Positions 16,544 to 24,673 of a stretch of 49,826 nucleotides of DNA are shown here, piece after piece. The notes below the pieces were generated by a model. That model did no database searches, had not been told where the DNA came from, and saw nothing but the letters and a program-made list of their open reading frames with translations. The translations under genes were made by a program, and so were the position numbers. Positions within the stretch are counted from its first letter, which is position 1. Each line of letters begins with the position of its first letter. The stretch comes from Billgrantia montanilacus (GTDB taxonomy: Bacteria; Pseudomonadota; Gammaproteobacteria; Pseudomonadales; Halomonadaceae): NCBI RefSeq assembly GCF_003336675.1, contig NZ_QPII01000026.1, forward strand, positions 2,157 to 51,982, in the 5' to 3' direction.

Positions 16544-17875
16544 ATGACGAACCCTCAGCAGGCGGCCCAGAGCCACCGTCGACCATCACTGACGACCGTA
16601 CTCAAGCTATTCATGCCCAGCGCACTGGGTATCCTGATCTTCTTCGTGCCGGTGACCATCGGCGAGCGGACCACCATCCTGCTGGACCACATGGTCACCG
16701 GCGCGCGCACCCTGCTGGGCGACTTCAGCGGTTTCTACGCCCTGGCGCTGATCGTTGCGGGTGCTGCCTATCCATTGGTCAAGGGCTACTGGAATCGTAG
16801 CCTTACCGAGAGAATCTTCACGCTGCTCAAGCTTGCCGGGGTGGCCGCGGCAGTGATGGCCATGACCGGATGGGGGCCGGGCTTCCTGCATGAGCCGGAC
16901 ATGCTGCCGTTCCTGTTCGAACGACTGGTGATTCCCGTAGGCCTGATCGTGCCCATCGGCGCCGTCTTTCTTGCCCTGTTGATCAGCTATGGCCTGCTGG
17001 AGTTGATTGGCGTGCTGGTGCAGCCGGTGATGAGGCCGATCTGGCGCACTCCTGGGCGCTCGGCCATCGATGCCGTGGCCTCCTTCGTCGGCAGCTACTC
17101 CATCGGCCTGCTGATCACCAACCGGGTCTACCAGGCGGGGCAGTACTCGGCTCGGGAAGCGGCGATCATCGCTACCGGCTTCTCCACGGTCTCTGCCACC
17201 TTCATGATCATCGTGGCGCGTACCCTCGACCTGATGAGTGTGTGGAATCTCTACTTCTGGCTGACGCTCCTGATCACGTTCATCGTCACAGCGATCACCG
17301 TGCGCCTGCCTCCGCTGTCGGGCATGGACAACAGCAAGACCGATGGTGAGCCGGAATCGATACCGGGCAAGCGGCTCGCTACTGCCTGGCATACCGGTAT
17401 CGATGTCGCGGAGAAGGCACCCAGCCTGCCCAGAAGCGTGGCGATCAACGTGCGTGAAGGACTGGTGATGGCAATCAGTATCCTGCCGTCGATCATGTCG
17501 GTGGGGTTGATAGGGCTGCTGTTGGCAAAATACACGCCCCTGTTTGAGTGGCTGGGCTGGCTGTTCTATCCCTTCGTGGCCATCTGGGGCCTGGACGATG
17601 CCGCGGCACTCTCCCAGGCGGCCGCCTCGGGCCTGGCCGAGATGTTCCTGCCCGCGCTGCTGATGGCGGAAGCGGAGTTCGTGGCGCGCTTCGCCGCCGG
17701 GGTGGTGTCGGTTTCGGCCGTGCTGTTCTTCTCTGCCTCGATTCCCTGCATCCTTTCCACCAGTATTCCGCTCTCGGTGGGACGCATGCTGCTGGTGTGG
17801 TTCATCCGGGTGGCATTGAGCCTGCTGCTGGCGGTGCCGGCGGGATATCTGGTCCAGTCGCTCTCCGGCGGCTGA
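16544..17875 (+). CDS. YjiH family membrane protein (nucleoside-recognition/Gate domain), hut-linked
   Basis: This 443-residue polytopic membrane protein begins MTNPQQAAQSHRRPSLTTVL. About 10 hydrophobic segments and a central Gate-type core with TPGRSAIDAVASFVGSYSIG are visible. YjiH proteins are presumed transporters of unproven substrate. It diverges from hutI, converges on hutC and has a TGTATATACA operator upstream. A role in uptake of histidine, urocanate or a related compound is therefore a fair inference. The start is supported by a GAGGAGGGG ribosome site. A second YjiH paralogue lies at 36152-37549 in the guanidino-acid operon; the two share the GRSAIDA core. Confidence 0.85.
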   Translation: MTNPQQAAQSHRRPSLTTVLKLFMPSALGILIFFVPVTIGERTTILLDHMVTGARTLLGDFSGFYALALIVAGAAYPLVKGYWNRSLTERIFTLLKLAGVAAAVMAMTGWGPGFLHEPDMLPFLFERLVIPVGLIVPIGAVFLALLISYGLLELIGVLVQPVMRPIWRTPGRSAIDAVASFVGSYSIGLLITNRVYQAGQYSAREAAIIATGFSTVSATFMIIVARTLDLMSVWNLYFWLTLLITFIVTAITVRLPPLSGMDNSKTDGEPESIPGKRLATAWHTGIDVAEKAPSLPRSVAINVREGLVMAISILPSIMSVGLIGLLLAKYTPLFEWLGWLFYPFVAIWGLDDAAALSQAAASGLAEMFLPALLMAEAEFVARFAAGVVSVSAVLFFSASIPCILSTSIPLSVGRMLLVWFIRVALSLLLAVPAGYLVQSLSGG

Positions 17876-17895
17876 GGAACAGGCCGTTCGAGACG

Positions 17896-17925
17896 CAGCG
17901 AGGCCGGGGAAATTCGGCCTCGCTG
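17896..17925. terminator. Bidirectional terminator between YjiH gene and hutC
   Basis: CAGCGAGGCCG-gggaaatt-CGGCCTCGCTG is a perfect 11-bp stem with an 8-base loop, in the 87-bp gap between convergent genes. It is followed by GGTTTGA on the plus side, a weak T-run. Position and stem strength support termination for one or both genes. Confidence 0.65.
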
Positions 17926-17962
17926 GTTTGACCCAGGGGCGCTGCTTTCGTGTGAGGGGGAG

Positions 17963-18679
17963 TCATGAGCCGTTGCGGTGCACCGACGAGCGCAGCTTGT
18001 AGCGCTCGCCGGGATGGATAAGGCGTGCGTAGCTGATCAGGTGGTCGTCGGACCAGGTGCGGCGGATCATGCTCAGGCAGGGGCGTGTCGTATCGGTGTC
18101 CAGGTGGCGTGCGGTGGTCTCATCCACCAGTACTGCTTCGACCACGTGCTCGATGTCGCTGATCGGGCATGCCGCGACCAGCACCTCGTTGGGGGTGTGG
18201 CGAGTGAAGTCGGTAGCGAGATAGTCCGGCACCCAGCGAGGATTGACGTAGCGGTTCTCGAGCTGGATCGGCACGCCATTCTCGCAATGCACGATCAGAG
18301 TGTGAAAGACCCGCGTGCCCAGGCGTACGCCGAGGCGGAGCGCTACCTCGTCATCGGCTTCAATGGCTTCGCTGCACAGTACCTCGCTACTGTAGCCGTG
18401 ACCGCGACTGCGTACTTCCTCTGCGATATTGTGTACCTCCACCAGCGATGACTCCGCCTTGCGGTCGGTGACGAAGGTGCCGAGCCCCGGCTGGCGGATC
18501 AGGTAGCCTTGCTGCACCAGGTCGCGAATCGCCTTGTTGGCCGTCATGCGGCTGACGCCGAAATCCCGCGCCAGCTGCTCTTCCGGAGGAATCTGGTGAT
18601 GTGCCGGCCAGTCACCGCCGTTGATCTTCTCCAACAGGTGCTGCTGAATCTGAAGGTAGAGGGGGAGCGTACTACCCAT
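17963..18679 (-). CDS. hutC: Histidine utilization repressor HutC (GntR family)
   Basis: The 238-residue protein has an N-terminal GntR winged helix (LPLYLQIQQHLLEKI, then FGVSRMTANKAIRDLVQQG and GTFVTD). A C-terminal UTRA ligand domain spans about residues 90-235. HutC represses hut genes and is relieved by urocanate. The start is placed at MGSTLPLYLQIQQ, preceded by AAGGA; a longer frame to 18751 adds unrelated residues. It is transcribed toward the YjiH gene, with the strong terminator between. TTGTCTATAC-type half-sites lie in its own upstream region, suggesting autoregulation. The hut neighbours make the hutC assignment much more likely than another UTRA regulator. Confidence 0.93.
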   Translation of the reverse strand: MGSTLPLYLQIQQHLLEKINGGDWPAHHQIPPEEQLARDFGVSRMTANKAIRDLVQQGYLIRQPGLGTFVTDRKAESSLVEVHNIAEEVRSRGHGYSSEVLCSEAIEADDEVALRLGVRLGTRVFHTLIVHCENGVPIQLENRYVNPRWVPDYLATDFTRHTPNEVLVAACPISDIEHVVEAVLVDETTARHLDTDTTRPCLSMIRRTWSDDHLISYARLIHPGERYKLRSSVHRNGS

Positions 18680-19036
18680 GCTGTGCTGAGTCCTTCTGGC
18701 GAAAGCGAATTGTCTATACGCCAGTCTAGCCGTATGGGGCCCACAAGGCACCTGCAGCCATTACCTTGATGAGCGCACCCAGGTGATACGCGGCCTGAGA
18801 GTGGCTCGGCATCACGCTCAAGGTGACCTCCCCTGAGTCAGCTGTCGCCAATCAGGCCAAAAGGAACTTGCTCGAAAAGAAAATATAGACAACCTTGATA
18901 AAGCAAATACCCAACGGATCGGGTCAACTAAAGACGCCGTGATGTTTTAGGGATAAATAATAAAGGAAGTGTGTTGCACAGTGAGTGTGCACCCTGTCGC
19001 GCTGCGTCTCCCCTGACTGAGTGAGGAGGGCATGCC
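18680..19036. promoter_or_regulatory. hutC upstream region with HutC-like half-sites
   Basis: This 357-bp divergent gap has no gene. TTGTCTATAC (18710-18719) lies 31 bp upstream of the hutC start, and the inverted copy TATAGACAA lies at 18884-18892. Both resemble one arm of the TGTATATACA operators at the hut promoters, so HutC autoregulation is plausible. The right end is A/T-rich (18930-18965) and probably holds the promoter of the DUF1269 gene. Confidence 0.4.
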
Positions 19037-19573
19037 ATGCAGCGCCTCTATTTTCTTTCCCCTGACCTGGATACCACCGTCAATATCGCCCACGAGTTGA
19101 GCGACCTGGGCCTGACCAGCAAGGAGGTTCATGTCACCGGCCGTAACTGGCTGAAACTCAAGGAGCGTGGCGTCAACAGTGCGACGTTGCTTCAGACCTC
19201 GGATGTGGGCCACGCCGCGGTGCGCGGTCTGCTGTTCGGTGTTCCTCTGGGGTGTGCGCTCGGCGTAGTGGCCTACTACGTGCTGGGCGAGGGCTTTACC
19301 AATATGGGTATCGCCGCCCTGATCGTGGGAATGGGCATCTTTGGTGGCCTGTTCGGCGTCTGGACCAGCACCATGGTCGGTGTGTCGGTGCACGATGTGA
19401 AGGTCGACAAATACGAGGATGAGATCGAGCACGGTGCTTACCTGATGATGGTGGACGTCGCCAACGAGCGCGAGTCGAGTATCTACTCCGTGATTCACCG
19501 CCATCACCCCGAGGTCATCATCGACAAGGTCACCCCGGAAGAGCGCAAGCATCATTGCGGGACCGGTGTATAG
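19037..19573 (+). CDS. DUF1269 domain membrane protein
   Basis: The product has 178 residues. Residues 1-60 form a soluble domain starting MQRLYFLSPDLDTTVNIAHEL, which resembles stress-protein 17M-type folds. A glycine-rich double hydrophobic hairpin at about 65-120 (GLLFGVPLGCALGVVAYYVLG and the following GMGIFGGLFG) comes next, then a charged C-terminal domain. Proteins of this kind are annotated DUF1269 and have no proven function. The start follows GAGGAGGG. It ends 26 bp before the cytochrome oxidase subunit II gene and may share its promoter, but a role in the oxidase is not shown. Confidence 0.75.
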   Translation: MQRLYFLSPDLDTTVNIAHELSDLGLTSKEVHVTGRNWLKLKERGVNSATLLQTSDVGHAAVRGLLFGVPLGCALGVVAYYVLGEGFTNMGIAALIVGMGIFGGLFGVWTSTMVGVSVHDVKVDKYEDEIEHGAYLMMVDVANERESSIYSVIHRHHPEVIIDKVTPEERKHHCGTGV

Positions 19574-19599
19574 GGCTAGGGTCGGGAAGGAGATAGGCC

Positions 19600-21003
19600 A
19601 TGGCAATTGCGGTTGCGGTCATCCTGCTGGCGATGGGGTCGGTGCTGTTCTTCTTCTTCAGTCCCTGGTACCTCACTCCGCTGGCCTCCAACTGGGGGGC
19701 CATCGACGACACCATCCAGATCACGCTTTGGGTGACCGGGGCGGTCTTCCTGGCTGTCAACCTGTTCCTGGCCCATGTGATCATCCGCTACCGGTTCAGC
19801 AGGCGCCGGCGCTCCCAGTACGATCCCGAGAACAAGTCGCTGGAGCTGTGGCTGACCGGGCTGACAACGCTGGGGATTGCAGGCCTGCTGGCTCCCGGGT
19901 TGCTTGTCTGGGGCTCGTTCGTTTCCCCCCCGGATGATGCCCACGAGGTGGAGGTAGTAGGGCAGCAGTGGCACTGGAGTTTCCGTTTTCCCGGTGAGGA
20001 CGGCCGTTTCGGCTCGGTCCACAATCGCTTCATGGACGAGCATAACCCTTTCGGCATGGTCGACGATCCCGCCGGACAGGATGACATCCTGATTTCGACG
20101 CCGCATCTGGTGCTCCCGGTCGATCGCCCAGTCAAGATGGTTCTGCGCTCCAAGGACGTGCTGCACAACGTTAAGGTCGCCAACTTCCGCGCCAAGATGG
20201 ACATGGTGCCGGGGCAGACCTCTTTCTTCTGGTTCACTCCCACCGAGGTTGGCGAGTACGAGATCGTCTGCGCCCAACTATGCGGTATTGCTCATTTCGC
20301 CATGCGTGGACGCATCGAGGTCGTCGATCAGGAAGACTTCGACGCCTGGCTCACTGAACAGCCCTCCTATGCCGAACTCGCCGCCCTGGCGCCAGGTGAT
20401 CCCGAGGAAGGAGAGGCGCGATATACCAGCTGCGCCGCCTGCCATGGCCCAGAGGGTCAGGGCAACCAGGACCTCAACGCGCCCAAGTTGGCGGGGCTCG
20501 ACGCCTGGTACCTGGAGCGTCAGCTCGCGTTGTTCCGCAGCGGGGCTCGCGGTACCCACGAGGACGACATCTACGGAATCCAGATGCGCCCCTTCGCCAC
20601 CATGCTGCCGGATCGCCAGGCGATCGCCGACGTGTCGGCTTATATCGGAACCCTGCCCGATCGTCCCGTTCAGGCCAGCCTGGACGAAGGCGATCCCGAA
20701 CGAGGTGCGCGGCGCTACCGTACCTGTGCCAATTGCCATGGCCAGCAGGGGCAGGGCATCCGCGCCACCAACGGCCCGCGTCTGGCGGGGCTGTCGGATT
20801 GGTACCTGGAGCGGCAACTGCAGAATTTCCGAAAGGGGGTGCGCGGGCGACACCGTGAGGATGCTTATGGGAACCAGATGATCGAGATGGCCCAGGTGCT
20901 GGTCGACGATCAGGCAGTCAGCGATGTGGTGGCTTATATCATGACCTTGCCGCTGCCCAGGGTGGAAATGGCGGCGGTGAGCTCAGACGGCGTGGAGGAG
21001 TGA
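19600..21003 (+). CDS. coxB: Cytochrome c oxidase subunit II with two C-terminal cytochrome c domains
   Basis: This 467-residue fusion has two N-terminal membrane helices (about 1-20 and 38-62, with another hydrophobic stretch at 85-107) and a periplasmic CuA cupredoxin domain. The CuA ligands fit H189, C224, C228, H232 and M235 (CAQLCGIAHFAM). Two cytochrome c domains follow, with heme sites at C278-C281-H282 (CAACH) and C376-C379-H380 (CANCH). Subunit II takes electrons from donors and passes them to subunit I; tethered c-hemes may take electrons directly from upstream complexes. Most bacterial subunit II proteins have no or one c-domain. It is first of five cox genes, with 3 bp to subunit I. 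No signal peptidase motif was evident. Confidence 0.93.
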   Translation: MAIAVAVILLAMGSVLFFFFSPWYLTPLASNWGAIDDTIQITLWVTGAVFLAVNLFLAHVIIRYRFSRRRRSQYDPENKSLELWLTGLTTLGIAGLLAPGLLVWGSFVSPPDDAHEVEVVGQQWHWSFRFPGEDGRFGSVHNRFMDEHNPFGMVDDPAGQDDILISTPHLVLPVDRPVKMVLRSKDVLHNVKVANFRAKMDMVPGQTSFFWFTPTEVGEYEIVCAQLCGIAHFAMRGRIEVVDQEDFDAWLTEQPSYAELAALAPGDPEEGEARYTSCAACHGPEGQGNQDLNAPKLAGLDAWYLERQLALFRSGARGTHEDDIYGIQMRPFATMLPDRQAIADVSAYIGTLPDRPVQASLDEGDPERGARRYRTCANCHGQQGQGIRATNGPRLAGLSDWYLERQLQNFRKGVRGRHREDAYGNQMIEMAQVLVDDQAVSDVVAYIMTLPLPRVEMAAVSSDGVEE

Positions 21004-21006
21004 GTC

Positions 21007-22809
21007 ATGGCGGAACACGGACAGCATAGTGTGCCACACGCCCAGGCGGGTGAGTTCGACAATATGGAGCTGGTTCACCCGAAGACCTTCCTCGGCAAGT
21101 ACGTGTGGAGTCAGGACGCCAAGGTGATCGCTATCCAGTACGGACTGACCGCCATTGCCATCGGGTTGGTGGCGCTCGTGCTGTCGGTCCTGATGCGCCT
21201 GCAGCTGGGCTTTCCCAACACCTTCTCGCTGATCGACCCGTCGAGCTATCTGCAGTACGTGACCATGCACGGCATGATCATGGTGGTCTATCTGCTCACC
21301 GCACTGTTCCTGGGAGCCTTCGGCAACTATCTGATCCCTTTGATGTGCGGTGCGCGGGACATGGTCTTTCCCTACCTCAACATGCTGAGCTACTGGTTCT
21401 ACCTGGTGGCGGTCTTGATCCTGGTGGCGAGCTTCTTCGTGCCCGGTGGGGCGACGGGCGCTGGTTGGACGCTCTATCCGCCCCAGGCGATCAGCCCCGG
21501 CACCCCGGGAATCCATGGCGGCATCTTGCTGATGTTCGCGTCGCTGGCGGTGTTCATCGCCGGTTTCACCATGGGCGGGCTCAATTACGTGGTCACGGTG
21601 CTTCAGGCGCGCACCCGCGGCATGACGCTGATGCGTCTGCCGCTGACCATCTGGGGCATCTTCATGGCCACGGTGATGGCGCTGCTGGCCTTTCCCGCGC
21701 TGCTGGTGGCGATCCTGATGATGCTCTGTGACATGCTGCTGGGCACCAGTTTCTTCATGCCGGAGATGCTCAATCTGGGCGAGCCGTCCACCCATGAAGG
21801 CGGCAGTCCCTTGCTCTACCAGCACCTGTTCTGGTTCTTCGGGCACCCGGAGGTCTATATCGTCGCGCTACCGGCTTTCGGTATCGTCTCTGACATCCTC
21901 GCCACCCATGCACGCAAGAACATCTTCGGCTACCGTATGATGGTCTGGGCGATCATTCTCATCGCCGTGCTCAGCTTCGTGGTCTGGGCTCACCACATGT
22001 TCGTCAGCGGCATGAATCCCTACTTCGGTTTCCTGTTTGCTACCACCACTCTGATCATCGCGGTGCCCACGGCAATCAAGGTCTACAACTGGGTGCTCAC
22101 CCTGTGGCGGGGAAATATCCGCATGACGGTGCCGATGCTGTTTGCCATCGGTTTCATCTTTACCTTCGTCAACGGTGGACTCAGCGGCCTGTTCCTGGGC
22201 AACGTCACCGTCGACGTGCCGCTGGCGGACACCTACTTCGTTGTCGGCCACTTCCACATGGTGATGGCCGTGGCGCCGGTGCTTGTGGTGTTCGGCGCGA
22301 TCTACCACTGGTACCCCAAGATCACCGGGCGCATGCTTGACGACACCCTGGGCAAGATCCACTTCTGGGTCACCTTCCTGGGCACCTATGCGATCTTCTA
22401 CCCGATGCATTTCATGGGCTTTGCCGGCGTGCCGCGCCGCTACTACGGCTACGGCGAGACCACCTTCATCCCCGATTCGATCCAGACCCTCAATGCCTTC
22501 ATGAGCGTGGCGGCGATCATCGTCGCGCTGGTGCAGCTGGTGTTCTTCTACAACCTGGTGCGCAGCTACTTCCGCGGTCGCGAGGCGGGCCCCAACCCCT
22601 GGCAGGCGACCACCCTGGAGTGGCAGACGGAACACACGCCGCCACGCCACGGCAACTTCGGTACCGAGCTGCCGGTGGTCTATCGCTGGGCCTATGACTA
22701 TGGGGTGCCGGGTACCAAGCATGACTTCATTCCCCAGAACATGGCACCCGACGAGGTCGAGAGGGCTGATCGGGTGGATCAGGATGCTCCTGGGAGGCTG
22801 CCGTCATGA
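21007..22809 (+). CDS. coxA: Cytochrome c oxidase subunit I
   Basis: This 600-residue heme-copper oxidase core subunit has about 12 helices. Metal ligands are visible: MHGMIMV (low-spin heme histidine), HPEVYIVALP (CuB histidine with the cross-linked tyrosine), WAHHMF (two CuB histidines) and VGHFHMVMA (heme a3 and heme a histidines). The GHPEVY glutamate places it in the A1 group of proton-pumping oxidases. It reduces oxygen to water and pumps protons across the inner membrane. It starts 3 bp after subunit II and overlaps the next gene by 4 bp (ATGA), showing tight coupling. Confidence 0.96.
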   Translation: MAEHGQHSVPHAQAGEFDNMELVHPKTFLGKYVWSQDAKVIAIQYGLTAIAIGLVALVLSVLMRLQLGFPNTFSLIDPSSYLQYVTMHGMIMVVYLLTALFLGAFGNYLIPLMCGARDMVFPYLNMLSYWFYLVAVLILVASFFVPGGATGAGWTLYPPQAISPGTPGIHGGILLMFASLAVFIAGFTMGGLNYVVTVLQARTRGMTLMRLPLTIWGIFMATVMALLAFPALLVAILMMLCDMLLGTSFFMPEMLNLGEPSTHEGGSPLLYQHLFWFFGHPEVYIVALPAFGIVSDILATHARKNIFGYRMMVWAIILIAVLSFVVWAHHMFVSGMNPYFGFLFATTTLIIAVPTAIKVYNWVLTLWRGNIRMTVPMLFAIGFIFTFVNGGLSGLFLGNVTVDVPLADTYFVVGHFHMVMAVAPVLVVFGAIYHWYPKITGRMLDDTLGKIHFWVTFLGTYAIFYPMHFMGFAGVPRRYYGYGETTFIPDSIQTLNAFMSVAAIIVALVQLVFFYNLVRSYFRGREAGPNPWQATTLEWQTEHTPPRHGNFGTELPVVYRWAYDYGVPGTKHDFIPQNMAPDEVERADRVDQDAPGRLPS

Positions 22810-23471
22810 CCGTGACGCTGGTGTTCCTGGCGGTGATGATGGCGCTGTTCGGCGGCTGGCTTTTCAGTCATTCGATCAACGTGCGGCCATGGGAAGCTCA
22901 AGTCACAGGGAGGAGCCGCCTTCAAATGCCGGCCGGGGTTACCGCATCGCGGGTGGGGCTAGGGGTGTTTCTGGCTGTGGCCACCTCGCTATTCGCGTTG
23001 ACCATCAGCGCCTATTTGATGCGACAGGAGATGGGCCACGACTGGCGTCCGTTGGCGGTACCCGGCCTGCTGTGGTGGAACAGCGTCTGCCTGGTGTTCG
23101 GCAGTGTGGCACTGCAGTCCGCCTGGAAGGCTGCACGTCGCGACGATGCGGGGCGCTTGCGCCTGGGCCTCCTGGTAGGCGGCGGGTTTACCATCGCCTT
23201 CATCCTGGGTCAGGCGCTAGCCTGGTGGCAGCTGCAGGCCAGGGGTATCTACCTGTCCGCCAACCCGGCCAATGCCTTCTTCTTCCTGCTGACTGCGCTG
23301 CATGTCCTGCATCTGCTGGGTGGTCTATTCGCCTGGTCGCGCAGCCTGCTTCGCCTGCAGCGTGGCGCCACACCGCGGAACATGTTGCCCAGCATCGAGC
23401 TGTGTGCGCTGTACTGGCATTTCCTGCTGGTGGTGTGGGGGATCCTCTTCGCACTGCTGCTGACCACATGA
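22806..23471 (+). CDS. Cytochrome c oxidase subunit III-like protein, first copy
   Basis: This 221-residue protein has about six hydrophobic helices. The NPANAFFFLLTALHVLHLLGG region and the C-terminal LYWHFLLVVWGILFALL match subunit III helices III-VII. Subunit III stabilises the catalytic core and its proton supply. It is shorter than classical subunit III and is followed after 10 bp by a second subunit III homologue. The start overlaps the coxA stop. The assignment is by family resemblance; a specialised partner role alongside the second copy is inference. Confidence 0.82.
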   Translation: MTVTLVFLAVMMALFGGWLFSHSINVRPWEAQVTGRSRLQMPAGVTASRVGLGVFLAVATSLFALTISAYLMRQEMGHDWRPLAVPGLLWWNSVCLVFGSVALQSAWKAARRDDAGRLRLGLLVGGGFTIAFILGQALAWWQLQARGIYLSANPANAFFFLLTALHVLHLLGGLFAWSRSLLRLQRGATPRNMLPSIELCALYWHFLLVVWGILFALLLTT

Positions 23472-23481
23472 GGACAGGAAC

Positions 23482-24216
23482 ATGGCAAACCCGCACCCCG
23501 GCCGTCCGATGTCGCCAGTGGAGATGACACGCTCAGCACCCCAGGAGGGCATGGCCGGGCTTGTCAGCGACTGGTCTGCAGAGCGCCGTGTGTTCGATAT
23601 TTCCTGGGGCAAGGCGATGATGTGGCTATTCATCCTCAGCGATGTGTTCATCTTCGCCTGCTTCCTGGTCGGCTACATGGTGCTGCGCATGTCTACCGTG
23701 GACCCCTGGCCGGATGCCAGTGAAGTATTCGCGCTGACCATCGCCGGACAGTCGATTCCGCTGCTGCTGATCGCCATCATGACCTTCATCCTGATCTCGA
23801 GCAGCGGCACCATGGCACTGGCGGTCAAGTACGGATACGCCAACAATCGCCGCCTGACGGCTGTGCTGCTGTTGGTCACGGCGGCGCTCGGGGCGACCTT
23901 CGTCGGCATGCAGGCCTTCGAGTGGGCCATGCTCATCGGTGAGGGCGTACGTCCCTGGGAGAATCCCTGGGGGGCGGCCCAGTTCGGTGCCGTGTTCTTT
24001 CTGATCACCGGCTTCCACGGCACCCATGTCACCATCGGTGTCATTTTCATCGTGATCATGGCGGTCAAGGTCATGCGCGGTTCTCTTGAAAAGAGCCGAC
24101 CTGGCTTTCTCACTGGCCGCAAGGGCAATTACGGGATGATCGAGAGCCTCGGGCTCTACTGGCACTTCGTCGATCTGGTATGGGTCTTCATCTTCGCGTT
24201 CTTCTATCTGTGGTAG
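23482..24216 (+). CDS. coxC: Cytochrome c oxidase subunit III, second copy
   Basis: This 244-residue heme-copper oxidase subunit III has the helical core VFIFACFLVGYMVLRM, the glutamate-containing FVGMQAFEWAML, FFLITGFHGTHVTIGV and the C-terminal GLYWHFVDLVWVFIFAFFYL. The last stretch is the classic subunit III signature. A hydrophilic N-terminus of about 45 residues precedes the first helix. It lies 10 bp after the first subunit III homologue and 8 bp before the subunit IV gene, all in one operon. It is the more canonical of the two copies. Confidence 0.88.
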   Translation: MANPHPGRPMSPVEMTRSAPQEGMAGLVSDWSAERRVFDISWGKAMMWLFILSDVFIFACFLVGYMVLRMSTVDPWPDASEVFALTIAGQSIPLLLIAIMTFILISSSGTMALAVKYGYANNRRLTAVLLLVTAALGATFVGMQAFEWAMLIGEGVRPWENPWGAAQFGAVFFLITGFHGTHVTIGVIFIVIMAVKVMRGSLEKSRPGFLTGRKGNYGMIESLGLYWHFVDLVWVFIFAFFYLW

Positions 24217-24224
24217 GGGGCATC

Positions 24225-24542
24225 ATGGACCAAGACAGTCATCAGCAGCCGGAGTTGCGCGTCTATCTGCGCGTATGGCTTTGGCTGTTCGTTCTCAGCG
24301 TGTTCTCTTATCTGGTGGATATCTCGGGGCTCGAGGGTCTCCCCAAATGGGGCTTGATCACCCTGTTCATGCTACTCAAGGCGGGGCTGATCGTGGCCTT
24401 CTTCATGCACATGGCCTGGGAGCGACTTTCGATCATCTATACGGTGCTGCTGCCACCGGCGGCGCTGCTGTTTCTGGCGGTCTTGATGGCGTTGGAAGCG
24501 AACTACACGCTGATTTCCCGTCTGAGTCTTTTCACCAGCTGA
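24225..24542 (+). CDS. Cytochrome c oxidase subunit IV (prokaryotic, CtaF/CoxD-like)
   Basis: This short 105-residue protein has three helices: LWLFVLSVFSYLVDI, LITLFMLLKAGLIVAFFMHM and the following YTVLLPPAALLFLAVLMAL. The AFFMHMAWE motif is typical of bacterial oxidase subunit IV. The start is placed at MDQDSHQQPEL because TAGGGGG lies just upstream and the preceding gene ends at 24216. A longer frame to 24180 lies inside that gene. It is last in the operon; no strong terminator is evident behind it. Confidence 0.85.
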   Translation: MDQDSHQQPELRVYLRVWLWLFVLSVFSYLVDISGLEGLPKWGLITLFMLLKAGLIVAFFMHMAWERLSIIYTVLLPPAALLFLAVLMALEANYTLISRLSLFTS

Positions 24543-24673
24543 GCCTTGAAAGGCGATATTTTCTGGACGTGAGCAATGCGTTCGGAGATTGATGCCTGCC
24601 TGGGCCTTTCGCCGATCGGGTGTCGCATGCTTGAATGCCTGATCGACACCCTATTCCTTCCGGTAAGAGCGCT

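Noticed and set aside
24543..24673. Terminator after the cytochrome oxidase operon
   Set aside because: Only a 4-bp stem with no T-run could be found; not enough to call.
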